From Streptomyces abyssomicinicus (GTDB taxonomy: Bacteria > Actinomycetota > Actinomycetes > Streptomycetales > Streptomycetaceae), in contig NZ_BBZI01000010.1 in assembly GCF_008974245.1 (NCBI RefSeq), forward strand, positions 415,332-479,331: 64,000 bases of DNA, read 5' to 3'. Positions 8,509 to 17,425 of the stretch are shown piece after piece. Numbering within the stretch: position 1 is the stretch's first letter; every line of letters starts with the position of its first letter. Under the pieces are notes generated by a model that was not told the DNA's origin, did no database searches, and worked only from the letters and a program-made list of their open reading frames with translations. A program made the position numbers and the translations under genes.

Positions 8509-10063
8509 CAGCCGCGCCCGGGACCGGCCGCCTCTCCAGCCGGGACACCAGGTCCGACATCGTGGCGAGCGGCAACGACGGGTTGGAGGCCGCCGCTGCC
8601 ACCACCTGTCCGTCGGTGTCGGTGAGCAGCTCCACGACGACCGATGGCGGCAGGGCAGGATGGCGGGCGGCCATGGGCCGCGCCCGTCTGTCGGCCAGAC
8701 AGGCGAGCAGGGCCGGGGCCGTCGCGCGGGGATGCCGGGCGACCTCGCGGAGCGCTTTGCGTACCGACGGTCCGTGCCGGGTCAGGTCCTCCAGCAGCGC
8801 CGGCGTCGCGTCCGGGTTGGCTGCGATCTTGGCGACGACCCGGACTCCGTGCCGGTCGGCCATGGCGCGCAGCTGGGCTTCGGACAGGCCCGGGTGCGGC
8901 GCGACGGACTTGACCACTTTCGCGTCGGGGTCGGCGGCCAGTGCGTCGCGTGTCGCGGGCGGCAGATCGCGTCGTCGGGCCACGAGCATCCGCACGGCCG
9001 GGTCCGGAGACTGGGCCAGCTCCTCGACCTCGTCGGGGGAGGCGGCGGCGATCCGCGGCACAAGGGTGTCGCCCATCCTGGCGGACCCGGCCAGGCGGGT
9101 GAGCACGTCGAGCGGCACCTGTGGGTTGTGGGCGAGCCTGCGCCGCACGTCGTGGCCGGGGTCGCCGGCCAGGACGCGCATCAGGTCGTCGTCGATCGCC
9201 GGATTCCCCGCGAGATCGGCCCGGACCCCGGGGGAGGGGTCCGCGGCGAGCTGTTCGCACACCCGCGACGGCAGGCCGGGGCGGGCGGCGAGTGCCCAGC
9301 GCAGCAGCAGCGAAGGATGGTCCACGAAACCGACGACGGCTTCGGTGGGTGTCGCCGGGTTCCGCAGTGCCGCCTGCCGCGTGTCGTGCACGGTGGACTC
9401 GTGGGAGCCGTCGCAGGAGGCGCCCGGCTCCAGATCGCAGTCGAGCCGCGAGCAGTGCGGATCGTGGACGAACGGTGTCTCTTCCCGGTCGCAGACCAGG
9501 CACCGTCGCGCGGGAGGCAGCCCTTGGCCGGTGAGCAGCGCCGCCAGCACGGCCGGGGGCGTCGCCTCGTTGGCCGCGACCGCCCGGCGGACCTCGGCGT
9601 GCGGATGCCCCGCAAGCCTGGCGGCCACTTCCGGCGTCGTCCACAGGGCGAGCTCCGCCACGACCCGTACGTCCGGGTCCGCGGCGAGCGTCTCCACCAC
9701 ATCGGGCGGAAGGGCGGGGCAGGCGGCCAGCTTCTCCCGGCGCTCGACGACCGGATCGGCCGCGAGGAGACGCGCCCACTCCGGGCTGCCGGCGCCCCCG
9801 TCGAGCAGGGCGAGCGCGGCGTGCGGCTGTGCCACGGGATCGACGTCGGCGACCGTCAGCCGCCCCGCGTACGCCAACCACACGGCGCTCTCCTCGACGC
9901 GTGAGGCCAGCCGGAGCGCCTGCGCGTGAGCGAGGTCCGGGCGAGCAGCCAGCTCCGCGGCGATGTCGGCGTCCGCGATCGCCGTCAGCCGGTCGACCAG
10001 CTCGGACGGCAGGGCCGCATTGGCGGCGAGCCCGTACAGGACATGGTTCACAGGGGGCATCAT
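8474..10063 (-). CDS. Leucine-rich repeat variant (LRV) protein with Cys-rich insert
   Basis: A protein of 529 residues; the start is the tandem ATG 10063/10060. Nearly the whole length consists of 23-25-residue helical repeats of the form LAADPDxxVRxxLAxNPxLPxxxLxxL, the LRV signature of alternating alpha and 3-10 helices. About 190 residues in, the repeats are broken by a stretch holding CLVCDREE, HCSRLDC and a further Cys. Azotobacter LRV protein carries a 4Fe-4S cluster on a small cysteine cluster, so a metal or FeS site is plausible here, although the spacing and position differ. No signal peptide is seen, so it is probably cytosolic. The function is unknown; such repeats usually bind proteins. 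It ends inside tpg on the opposite strand. Confidence 0.8.
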   Translation of the reverse strand: MMPPVNHVLYGLAANAALPSELVDRLTAIADADIAAELAARPDLAHAQALRLASRVEESAVWLAYAGRLTVADVDPVAQPHAALALLDGGAGSPEWARLLAADPVVERREKLAACPALPPDVVETLAADPDVRVVAELALWTTPEVAARLAGHPHAEVRRAVAANEATPPAVLAALLTGQGLPPARRCLVCDREETPFVHDPHCSRLDCDLEPGASCDGSHESTVHDTRQAALRNPATPTEAVVGFVDHPSLLLRWALAARPGLPSRVCEQLAADPSPGVRADLAGNPAIDDDLMRVLAGDPGHDVRRRLAHNPQVPLDVLTRLAGSARMGDTLVPRIAAASPDEVEELAQSPDPAVRMLVARRRDLPPATRDALAADPDAKVVKSVAPHPGLSEAQLRAMADRHGVRVVAKIAANPDATPALLEDLTRHGPSVRKALREVARHPRATAPALLACLADRRARPMAARHPALPPSVVVELLTDTDGQVVAAAASNPSLPLATMSDLVSRLERRPVPGAAATARTPGARCP

Positions 10064-10200
10064 TCCCGGTCCGTGACGGAACGGCCGCTGGATTTCGGCC
10101 CTGACGAGTCGCCGGCCGCACCTGCGCACGTTCTGGGCGCGGTACTCGGCGGAACCCGCCGACCGAAGCGCCCGGTCACCGATGCCGAAGGCCGGTGCAC

Positions 10201-10236
10201 GCCGGCGGGCCGGCGCGCCCGTCGCGGCCCGCCGGC
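10201..10236 (-). terminator. Hairpin downstream of the siderophore-locus MFS gene
   Basis: GCCGGCGGGCC at 10201-10211 pairs perfectly with GGCCCGCCGGC at 10226-10236, leaving a 14-base loop. It lies just beyond the stop codon of the minus-strand MFS gene, where a transcript of the desA-D operon would end. There is no U-tract, which is common for Streptomyces terminators. Confidence 0.5.
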
Positions 10237-10242
10237 CTTCCC

Positions 10243-11742
10243 TCACGGGTGGCCGGCGGCGCCGACCGCGACCCCGTCCTCCAGCCCGCCCTGCCCCGCC
10301 CGGCGCCGGGCGCGGTGCAGCAGGTACGCGGTGGCCAGCCCTCCCGCCATGACCGCCGCCGACCCCAGGGCCTGCCCGGTGCGCGCCGCCGCCGCGAAGG
10401 CGTCCAGCACGGCCGGGCCGTTCTCCGGCCCCGCGGCCTCCAGCACCGCGGTCAGCGACGCGGAACCGACGGTCCACGACTCCTGTGCGGCGAGGTGGCT
10501 GCTGACGACCGCTCCGAGCACCGCCACGCCCAGGCTGCCCCCGACCTCGCCCATGGTGCCGTCGACAGCCGCGCCCGACCCCGCCCGGTCCGCGGGGATC
10601 GAGCCCATCACCGCCGCGACGATGGCCGGATTGGCGAGGGCGCAGCCGACGCCCATCAGCAGCAGACCGGCCAGCAGCACCGGGTAGCCGCCCCGGTCCA
10701 GCACCCCGGCCACCGCGAACCCGCCGGCCAGCAGGCCCATGCCGAGAGCGACGGCACGGACCTCGCCCAGCCGGGCGATCATCCTCGGCGCCAGACCGCG
10801 GATGTTGAGCGCCACGACGCTCAGCGGGAAGGGCGCCATGTACAACCCGGCCTCCAGGGCGGTGAAGCCCCGGACGTACTGGAGCTGCTGCGCCAGCAGG
10901 AACAGCGCTCCCGCGCTGCCGAAACTGATCAGCAGCACCCCGGTGACCGCGCCCGTGAACCGGGGGTTGCGGAAGAGCTGGGGCGCCAGCACGGGGTCGG
11001 CGCAGTGCCGCTCCCACACCACGAGCCCGGTCAGCGCCACCGCCGCGGTCGCGGTCGCGGCGAGCACCGGAAGGGAACCGGCGCCGTGCTCCGGCCAGGA
11101 GGTCACCGCGTGCACCAGTGCCACCACGCCGACGGCGGACAGCACCGCTCCGGGCACGTCGGGCCGCCCCGCCCCCGCACGTCGCGACTCGGGAATCAGC
11201 CACCGGGCGGCGGCCAGCCCCAGCAGGGCCACCGGCACGTTGATCAGGAAGATCGCGCCCCACGGGAAGTGGGAGAGGATCAGCCCGCCGAGCGGCGGCC
11301 CGGCCGCGAAGCCGAGACCGTTGACCGCCGCCCAGATGCCGATGGCCCGGACGCGCTCAGCCTCGGGGAAGACCTGGGCGACCACCGCGAGGGTGGTGCA
11401 CGTGATCAGCGCGCCGCCCACGCCCATGCCGGCCCGGGCGGCGACGAGCTGGCCGACGTCCTGGCTCAGTCCGGCCGCCAGGGAGCACACGCCGAACAGG
11501 GCCAGCCCGATCAGCAGCAGTCGCCGCCGTCCGTAGCGGTCGGCGGCGGCGCCGGCGGCCAGCAGCAGCCCCGCCTGGGCCAGCGGATAGGCGTTCACCA
11601 CCCACTGGATCGCCGACATCCCCGCGTCCAGTTCCCGGGAGAGCGTGGGAACCGCGACGGTCAGTACCGAGTTGTCCAGGACGACGACGAGCTGCACCAG
11701 GCAGACCACGCCGAGCACCACCGCCCGCCGGTCGGGGCGCAT
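10243..11742 (-). CDS. MFS drug:H+ antiporter-2 type exporter, probable siderophore exporter
   Basis: A protein of 499 residues with about 14 hydrophobic segments. DNSVLTVAVPTL in the first helix and GAAADRYGRRRLLL between helices 2 and 3 are the DHA2 (QacA/EmrB) family signatures. The start at ATG 11742 (or the GTG just before it) lies about 70 bases after desD on the same strand. Its position at the end of a siderophore operon suggests it exports the siderophore. That is inference, since DHA2 pumps also carry drugs and dyes. No ferric-siderophore binding protein or ABC importer is found in the window, so uptake would have to be encoded elsewhere. Confidence 0.85.
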   Translation of the reverse strand: MRPDRRAVVLGVVCLVQLVVVLDNSVLTVAVPTLSRELDAGMSAIQWVVNAYPLAQAGLLLAAGAAADRYGRRRLLLIGLALFGVCSLAAGLSQDVGQLVAARAGMGVGGALITCTTLAVVAQVFPEAERVRAIGIWAAVNGLGFAAGPPLGGLILSHFPWGAIFLINVPVALLGLAAARWLIPESRRAGAGRPDVPGAVLSAVGVVALVHAVTSWPEHGAGSLPVLAATATAAVALTGLVVWERHCADPVLAPQLFRNPRFTGAVTGVLLISFGSAGALFLLAQQLQYVRGFTALEAGLYMAPFPLSVVALNIRGLAPRMIARLGEVRAVALGMGLLAGGFAVAGVLDRGGYPVLLAGLLLMGVGCALANPAIVAAVMGSIPADRAGSGAAVDGTMGEVGGSLGVAVLGAVVSSHLAAQESWTVGSASLTAVLEAAGPENGPAVLDAFAAAARTGQALGSAAVMAGGLATAYLLHRARRRAGQGGLEDGVAVGAAGHP

Positions 11743-11810
11743 CACCGGGCCACCCGCTCGTCCCGAGGGGGCGCCGGGCGCGCGGGCGTCCCCCGTGGAA
11801 GTTCCTCCGG

Positions 11811-13628
11811 TCACCGGACCGGGGCGAACCGGGCTATGGGATTGGTCAGTTCGCCGACCAGCTGGAGCGCCGCGGAGGGGTCGGCGAGGTCCACCATCTG
11901 GCGGTTGTTCCGCAACTGCAGGCGGTTGAGGCAGGACAGCGCGAAGGTCTTCGCGAACGCGTCGTGGCGCCGGAACCGCTCGGCGAGGTGGGGGACGGCG
12001 TCCTGGTAGTCGGCGACGCACCGGGCCACCGTCTCCCAGAAGCGGTCCTCGGCGAGCGTGCCCGCCTCGTCGAGAAGCGCGGCCAGGTACCGCAGGAAGC
12101 CGTCGAAGACGTCGGTGAAGATGGACAGCAGCTGCATGTCCTCCGGGACGTCGGCGCGGACACGTCGCACGGCCGGCGGCAGGTCCGCCTCCGGGTTCAT
12201 GACCACGATCTCCTCGGCGATGTCCTTGAACACGGCGCGCACCACCGCGCCCTCGCCGTCGAGCACCAGGATGACGTTCTCCCCGTGCGGCATGAAGGCG
12301 AGGTCGTGGGCGTAGAAACTCTGCAGCAGCGGCACGAGGTAGGCGTCGAGGTAGCGCCGCAGCCACTCCTGCGCGGGCAGACCGCTGCCGGCGATCAGGG
12401 CCGCCGCGAACGACCCGCCGTCGCGGTCGGCGTGCAGGAGCGCGGCCATGGTGCACACCCGCTCGCCCGGCGCCAGCGAGGGCACCGGGCTCTCCCGCCA
12501 CAGCGCGGCCAGCATCTTGCGGTACGGCGAGTAGCGGTCGGTTGCCGCCTCGTACCGCGGGTCGCGGTACCCGATGGCGGCGTGCTCGCGGATGATCGTC
12601 AGCCCGGTCCCGCTCAGCACCGGGTCGGTGGCGATCAGTTCGGCCAGCCAGTCGTTGATGGCCGGCGTCGCCTCCATGTACGCGGCCGAGAGACCCCGCA
12701 TGAAACCCATGTTGAGGACGGACATGGCCGTCTTCACGTAATGCCGGTCGGGACGGCTGGTGTTGAAGAACGTACGGATGGACTGCTGCGCCTGGTAGAG
12801 GTCCTCGCTCTCGCCGAGCGGCACCAGGTGGCGGGTGGCGATCTCTCCGGCGAAGGTGACCGCCAGTTTGTTGGTCCACTGCCAGGGGTGCGCGGGGAAG
12901 AGCAGGTAGTCCGCGGGGTCGAGTCCGAGGCCGGTGAGCACCCCTTCGAGCCGTGCCCGCTCCTCGGTGCCCAGCTCCTGCGCGATCAGGGTGTCGTAGT
13001 CGATGTCCGCGCAGGAGGTGAAGGTGGCGCGGTCGCGGTGCGCGGCGAGCCACATCAGGCGGATCGGGGCCGCGGCCTCAGGGGCGTAGGAGTGGAACTC
13101 CGCGATGTCGAAGCCGATCCGGCCGTTGTTGGCGACGAAGCCGGGGTGCCCCTCGGTCATGCTCGCCTCGACGGTCTGGAAGCCGGCCGTCACCAGTTCG
13201 GCCGCGGTCGGCGCCGGCCGGGAGAGCTTGTAGGCACTCGACGAGAGAGTGGAGCTGAGTTCCTCGAGGTAGACGGGCAGCACCTCGTCGCTCAGACCCA
13301 GCGTGGCGCGCAGTTCGAGGACCAGTTCCAGGGCGTCCAGCGGTGCTTCGGAGCCGGAGCGCCACCGGGTGACGGAGCCGGCGTCGATCTGCCAGTGGTC
13401 CAGGGACATCGTCCGGGCGGCGAAGCGGTACTCCGTGGCGCCGTCGTCGGACCGCACGGTGTACCACCCGTCGCCGGCGGGCTCCGGGGTCAGCAGCCGT
13501 TCGTGGGCGAACTCCGCGAGCGCCTTGCGGACCAGCGCCCGGTTGGCGGCCGCCCACAGCTCGGGGCGCAGGTGGGCCACCTGGTCCAGGGCGGCGGTGG
13601 CGGCCCGGTGGGGCTGGGCGGCGGTCAT
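11811..13628 (-). CDS. desD: NIS siderophore synthetase, IucA/IucC family (DesD-like)
   Basis: A protein of 605 residues beginning at ATG 13628 behind GAAGGAG; its ATG overlaps the desC stop (ATGA). NIS synthetase motifs are present: the HPWQWTNKL segment, the RTFFNTSRPDRHYVKTAMS region, and HGENVILVLDGEGAVVRAVFKD, corresponding to ATP and substrate sites of the family. In desferrioxamine biosynthesis, DesD joins and macrocyclises N-hydroxy-N-succinyl (or acetyl) cadaverine units using ATP. The length and gene order desA-B-C-D agree with that role. Because acyl-chain use is set by DesC-type partners, and there are two of these nearby, the exact product may differ from desferrioxamine E or B. 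Confidence 0.88.
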   Translation of the reverse strand: MTAAQPHRAATAALDQVAHLRPELWAAANRALVRKALAEFAHERLLTPEPAGDGWYTVRSDDGATEYRFAARTMSLDHWQIDAGSVTRWRSGSEAPLDALELVLELRATLGLSDEVLPVYLEELSSTLSSSAYKLSRPAPTAAELVTAGFQTVEASMTEGHPGFVANNGRIGFDIAEFHSYAPEAAAPIRLMWLAAHRDRATFTSCADIDYDTLIAQELGTEERARLEGVLTGLGLDPADYLLFPAHPWQWTNKLAVTFAGEIATRHLVPLGESEDLYQAQQSIRTFFNTSRPDRHYVKTAMSVLNMGFMRGLSAAYMEATPAINDWLAELIATDPVLSGTGLTIIREHAAIGYRDPRYEAATDRYSPYRKMLAALWRESPVPSLAPGERVCTMAALLHADRDGGSFAAALIAGSGLPAQEWLRRYLDAYLVPLLQSFYAHDLAFMPHGENVILVLDGEGAVVRAVFKDIAEEIVVMNPEADLPPAVRRVRADVPEDMQLLSIFTDVFDGFLRYLAALLDEAGTLAEDRFWETVARCVADYQDAVPHLAERFRRHDAFAKTFALSCLNRLQLRNNRQMVDLADPSAALQLVGELTNPIARFAPVR

Positions 13629-14206
13629 GCGTCGGCTCCTTCGGTGGCGGCCGTGAACTGTTCCCTGGTGCAGAAGCTGAGCAGGGCGGTCTTCTCGGGC
13701 TTGACGAGCGGGCCCTCGGGGACGAATCCGACGAAGGCGTTGAGGGAGTGGACGGCGGTGTTGCGGACGTCCGGCTCGACGACGACGCGGTGCGCCGAGG
13801 GGTCGTCGAAGAGGAAGGCCATCACGGTGGTGATGACTGCGCGGGTGAACCCGTGGCGGGGAGAGCCGGCCGGAGCGCACAGGAAGTGCATGCCGACGTC
13901 CCCCGGGCGCGCCTCGTACAGTCCGGCCAGCTCCACCCGTGCCGGGTCGTAACGCTCCACCAGGAAGCAGGACTCGCCGTCCAGGGCGCCGAGGAAGGCG
14001 TCGTGGTGAGGATGGCGGACGATCGCCTCGTAGGCCTCGACGACCTCGGCGGTGCTGAGATTCCCCATCATCCAGTACGCGGCCTTCGGGTCGGTGACCC
14101 AGGCGTGCAGCAGGGCGGACTCCCGGGCCGGGTCCAGCGGATGCAGCGACATCGTGCCCAGGGGCGTGGGCCGGGAGTAGAGAGCGGGGGTCACGGGACG
14201 GGTCAC
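13625..14206 (-). CDS. desC: DesC-like N-hydroxycadaverine acyltransferase (GNAT, IucB/MbtK type)
   Basis: A protein of 193 residues. The GTG at 14206 overlaps the desB stop (GTGA), which decides the start; an internal ATG giving MSLHPLDP is an alternative. The body shows the IucB/MbtK subfamily pattern: HAWVTDPKAAYWMMG, AGLYEARPGDVGMHFLCAP, then VVVEPDVRNTAVHSLNAFVGF. In desferrioxamine pathways DesC transfers succinyl, acetyl or longer acyl groups from CoA to N-hydroxycadaverine. It is translationally coupled at both ends. It resembles the plus-strand GNAT at 19606, so the locus carries two acyltransferases of one type. Confidence 0.87.
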   Translation of the reverse strand: MTRPVTPALYSRPTPLGTMSLHPLDPARESALLHAWVTDPKAAYWMMGNLSTAEVVEAYEAIVRHPHHDAFLGALDGESCFLVERYDPARVELAGLYEARPGDVGMHFLCAPAGSPRHGFTRAVITTVMAFLFDDPSAHRVVVEPDVRNTAVHSLNAFVGFVPEGPLVKPEKTALLSFCTREQFTAATEGADA

Positions 14207-15519
14207 GACACCACGCCCTCGGGCGCGCCGAACTCCTGGAACGCGATGGACTTCTCGATCGGGTAGGCCTCGCGGCCCGTGATCTCGCGGATGATCCAGC
14301 TGTTGCGGTAGGGGCCCATGCCGAGGTCGGGCGAGGTCACGCTGTGCGCGTGGGTGGCGCCGTTCTGCAGGAAGACGCCACGGCCGGTGACGTCGACGCT
14401 GTAGTTGCGGGCCACCTCCAGACGCCCGCGGCCGTCCCACAGCAGCCGGTCGCGAACCGGTTCCAGGAAGGCGGGCGGCTGGTAGGCGTAGCCGGTGGCC
14501 AGCACCAGCCCGTGGGTGAGGAGGGTGAAGTCCCGGTCCTGCTCGTCGTGGTGCAGCCCGAGCTCGTACCGGTCCGCGGCCTCGTCGTGACGGGCGGTAC
14601 GCAGCGCGGTGTTGGTGAACAGCCGGGTGGGCACCGGGCCGTGCACGCTCTTCTGGTAGAGCAGGTCGAAGATGTTGTTGATCAGCTCGGCGTCGATGCC
14701 CTTGCTGAGACCCTTCTGCTCCGACTCCAGCCGGTAGCGGGTCGCCTCGGGAAGCGCGTGGAAGTAGTCCACGTACTCGGGCGAGGTCATCTCGAGCGTG
14801 AGCTTGGTGTACTCCAGCGGGAAGAACCGCGGGGAGCGGGTCACCCAGTTGAGCCGGTAGCCGTAGGTGTCGATGTCGCCGAGCAGGTCGTAGTAGATCT
14901 CGGCGGCGCTCTGGCCGGAGCCGACCACGGTCACCGACTCCTTGGCCTGCAGCACGCTCTTGTGCTGGAGGTAGAGGGAGTTGTGGACGGCGTCACCCGG
15001 CAGGTCGCGGCAGGCGGGCGGCAGGTGCGGAGGCGTTCCCGTGCCGAGCACCAAGTGCCGGCCCCGGTGCTGGACCTGGCCCCCGGCACCCTGCCGCGTG
15101 GAGGTGACGACGTAGACGCCTTCCACCTCGTCGAACTCCACCTTCTCCACCCGGTGGCCGAACCGCACGGACGGGAGCTGCGCGGCCGCCCATCGGCAGT
15201 AGTCGTTGTACTCGGCGCGCACCGGATAGAAGTTCTCGCGTATGTAGAACGGGTAGAGCCGTCCCTTCTCCTTGAGGTACTGGAGGAAGGAGAAGGGCGA
15301 CGTCGGGTCGGCGAGACTGACCAGGTCGGCCATGAACGGTGTCTGCAGCGTCGCGAAGTCGAGCAGCATCCCGGGGTGCCAGTCGAACTGCTCCCGGCTC
15401 TCCAGGAAGACGCCGTCGAGGTCGTCCAACGGCGCGGTGAGGCAGGCCAGGCCCAGGTTGTACGGGCCCAGGCCGACCGCGACGAAGTCGTGGACGGGCT
15501 CGGTTGCGGGCTGGGTCAT
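14203..15519 (-). CDS. desB: DesB-like cadaverine N-monooxygenase (IucD/SidA/PvdA family)
   Basis: A protein of 438 residues starting at ATG 15519 behind TGGAGA. The N-terminus VGLGPYNLGLAC is the FAD-binding GxGPxNL motif. VVGSGQSAAEIYYDL in the middle is the NADPH site, and LATGYAYQPP near the C-terminus is the family ATGY motif. Such flavoenzymes hydroxylate the terminal amine of cadaverine, lysine or ornithine. Next to a lysine decarboxylase the substrate is most likely cadaverine, giving N-hydroxycadaverine. It lies about 100 bases after desA and overlaps desC by four bases. Confidence 0.9.
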   Translation of the reverse strand: MTQPATEPVHDFVAVGLGPYNLGLACLTAPLDDLDGVFLESREQFDWHPGMLLDFATLQTPFMADLVSLADPTSPFSFLQYLKEKGRLYPFYIRENFYPVRAEYNDYCRWAAAQLPSVRFGHRVEKVEFDEVEGVYVVTSTRQGAGGQVQHRGRHLVLGTGTPPHLPPACRDLPGDAVHNSLYLQHKSVLQAKESVTVVGSGQSAAEIYYDLLGDIDTYGYRLNWVTRSPRFFPLEYTKLTLEMTSPEYVDYFHALPEATRYRLESEQKGLSKGIDAELINNIFDLLYQKSVHGPVPTRLFTNTALRTARHDEAADRYELGLHHDEQDRDFTLLTHGLVLATGYAYQPPAFLEPVRDRLLWDGRGRLEVARNYSVDVTGRGVFLQNGATHAHSVTSPDLGMGPYRNSWIIREITGREAYPIEKSIAFQEFGAPEGVVS

Positions 15520-15617
15520 GCGTGTCTCCAGAAGCACAGTGGTGGGGGCGGTGGCGGCGCGCGGCGCGCGGGTCCCTGCCGCCCGGGCCGTGGCCGGGCC
15601 GGACGGAACGGGTGCGG

Positions 15618-17165
15618 TCAGGCCACGCCGTCCGCGGCCCTGACGCGGGGAGCGGCCTCGACGAACTCGGCGGCGTGCGCCGCCAGCAGGTCGAGGACGT
15701 GGGCGACGTCGCCCGGGGTGGTGCTGGGGTTGAGGAACGTGCACTTCAGGAAGTGCCGCCCGTCCACCCTGGTGCCCGCGACCATGCCCTCGCCCGAGGC
15801 GGCGAGCGCCTCCCGGGCGTGCAGGTTGGCGTCGTCGGCGAGATGCGCGTCCTGCGCGGCGGGAAGGTAGCGGAAGACGACGGTGGAGAGCTGGGAGCGG
15901 CCGACCACCTCGAACCGGGGGTCGCCGGCGAGCATGTCGTGCACGGCGCCGGCCAGGTCCACCACCTCGTCGAAGAGGACTCCCACCCCGTCGGCGCCCA
16001 TGACGCGCAGTGTCATCCACAGCTTCAGCGCGTCGAAGCGGCGCGTGGTCTGCAGCGACTTGTCCACCTGGTTGGGGATCCGGCGCTCGGCCATCCGGGC
16101 GGGGTTCAGGTAGTCGGCGTAGTAGGTCGCGTGCGACATCATCCGGCTGTCACGGACCACCACCGCGCTCGAACTCACCGGCTGGAAGAAGGACTTGTGG
16201 AAGTCCACGGTCACCGAGTCGGCGCGTTCGACGCCCTCGAGCAGGTGCCGCCGGGTCGGGGACACCAGCAGGCCGCAGCCGTAGGCGGCGTCCACGTGGA
16301 GCCACGTGGCCTGCGCCTCGCAGACGTCCGCCACCTCCGCGAGCGGATCGATGCTGCCGAAGTCGGTGGTGCCCGCGGTGGCGACCACGGCCATCACCGT
16401 CAGCCCCTCGGCGCGCAGGCGGTCGCACTCCCGGCGCAGCGCCGCCACGTCCATCCGCCGGTCGGCGGTGGTGGCCACGCCCACCACCGCCTCCATCGGC
16501 AGGCCGAGCATCTTGGCGGACTTGCTGACACTGAAGTGGGCCGCGTCGGAGGCGAGCACCCGCATCCGCGGCAGCAGGGCCTGACGGGCCTCGGACGTGC
16601 GTGCCCCCGCGCGGGCGAACGCCTCCTCGCGCGCCAGCACCAGCGCGTGCAGGTTCGACTGCGTGCCGCCGCTGGTGAAGATCCCGTCCGCGTCCAGGCC
16701 GAAGCCGATCCGCCCCGCGGTCCAGTCGATCAGGCGGCGCTCGATCAGGGTGGCGCCGGCGCTCTGGTCCCAGGTGTCCATCGAGGAGTTGACCGCGCTG
16801 AGCACCGCTTCGCCCAGCAGGGCCGGGATCACGACGGGGCAGTTGAGGTGGGCGAGATAGCGAGGGTGGTGGAAGTAGACGGCGTCACGGAGGTAGAGCC
16901 GCTCCAACTCGGCGAGCGCCGCCGCCGAGTCGCCGAGCGGCCGGTCCAGATCGACCTGCTCGACCTCGGGCCCGAGCGCGTCCGGGCTGATGCCGGTGAA
17001 CGGTCCCTTGACGCCGGTCACGCGGGATGCCACCGCGTCCGCGCCCAGGAGCAGCGCCTCACGGTAGGCGCCCGCGGTCGGCTCACCGAAGAGGTGCCGC
17101 CGGGCCTCGGCGCTCGGCGAGGCGACGGAGCGCTGCGCCGGGACAGTCTTGCCGTCGATGGTCAT
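15618..17165 (-). CDS. desA: DesA-like PLP-dependent lysine decarboxylase
   Basis: A protein of 515 residues, group II (glutamate/aromatic type) decarboxylase fold. VDAAYGCGLL supplies the Asp that contacts the pyridoxal nitrogen, and SVTVDFHKSFFQ supplies the Lys that forms the Schiff base. PRYLAHLNCPVVIPALLGE, SMDTWDQSAGATLIE and NQVDKSLQTTRRFDALKLWMT closely follow known DesA proteins, which decarboxylate lysine to cadaverine as the first step to desferrioxamines. The N-terminus is about 30 residues longer than in typical DesA. It is the first gene of the minus-strand operon, with an iron box 36 bases upstream of its ATG. Iron-repressed expression is therefore expected. Confidence 0.9.
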   Translation of the reverse strand: MTIDGKTVPAQRSVASPSAEARRHLFGEPTAGAYREALLLGADAVASRVTGVKGPFTGISPDALGPEVEQVDLDRPLGDSAAALAELERLYLRDAVYFHHPRYLAHLNCPVVIPALLGEAVLSAVNSSMDTWDQSAGATLIERRLIDWTAGRIGFGLDADGIFTSGGTQSNLHALVLAREEAFARAGARTSEARQALLPRMRVLASDAAHFSVSKSAKMLGLPMEAVVGVATTADRRMDVAALRRECDRLRAEGLTVMAVVATAGTTDFGSIDPLAEVADVCEAQATWLHVDAAYGCGLLVSPTRRHLLEGVERADSVTVDFHKSFFQPVSSSAVVVRDSRMMSHATYYADYLNPARMAERRIPNQVDKSLQTTRRFDALKLWMTLRVMGADGVGVLFDEVVDLAGAVHDMLAGDPRFEVVGRSQLSTVVFRYLPAAQDAHLADDANLHAREALAASGEGMVAGTRVDGRHFLKCTFLNPSTTPGDVAHVLDLLAAHAAEFVEAAPRVRAADGVA

Positions 17166-17200
17166 GTCAGCCTTCTGGTGGGGGACAGCGGAGACGCTTT

Positions 17201-17219
17201 TTAGGCAAGGCTTACCTAA
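17201..17219. promoter_or_regulatory. Iron box 1 (DmdR/IdeR-type operator), desA side
   Basis: TTAGGCAAGGCTTACCTAA is a near-perfect 19-base inverted repeat. It differs at three positions from the known actinobacterial iron-box consensus TTAGGTTAGGCTCACCTAA. It sits 36 bases upstream of the desA start codon, where a DmdR1/IdeR-type repressor would block transcription when iron is plentiful. Confidence 0.85.
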
Positions 17220-17294
17220 GCATGCCCGGCTTCGCTTGTCGACATCGCCTCGGCTCGTCGCCTCGTCGGTGTCGCGTCACCATGACCACATGGT

Positions 17295-17313
17295 TAAGGT
17301 TAGGCTCACCTAA
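17295..17313. promoter_or_regulatory. Iron box 2 (DmdR/IdeR-type operator), acylase side
   Basis: TAAGGTTAGGCTCACCTAA matches the iron-box consensus at 18 of 19 positions (only position 2 differs). It lies 75 bases from box 1, toward the divergent penicillin-acylase gene. It therefore probably brings the acylase and the second acyltransferase under the same iron control as desA-D. Confidence 0.85.
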
Positions 17314-17425
17314 TCCCTTGTCAACCGTGCGTCCACCATCGGCTCAAGTCCCTGATCCACCTCAAGCCACGTTCGTGCAAAGCCACTTGACGTATCGCCA
17401 GCAGCCGCAGACCGAGGAGCCCGGC

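Noticed and set aside
10243..13628. Possibility that the MFS gene starts far upstream and fuses with desD sequence
   Set aside because: The extended frame overlaps desD in another frame and lacks hydrophobic character; ATG 11742 begins exactly at the DHA2 first helix.
14344..17204. Long plus-strand open frames opposite desA and desB
   Set aside because: They have no recognisable domains and the opposite strand encodes complete DesA and DesB.
17282..17425. Upstream ATG start for the acylase giving MTTWLRLGSPN
   Set aside because: Iron box 2 would fall inside the coding region, there is no ribosome site, and family similarity begins only after TTG 17426.
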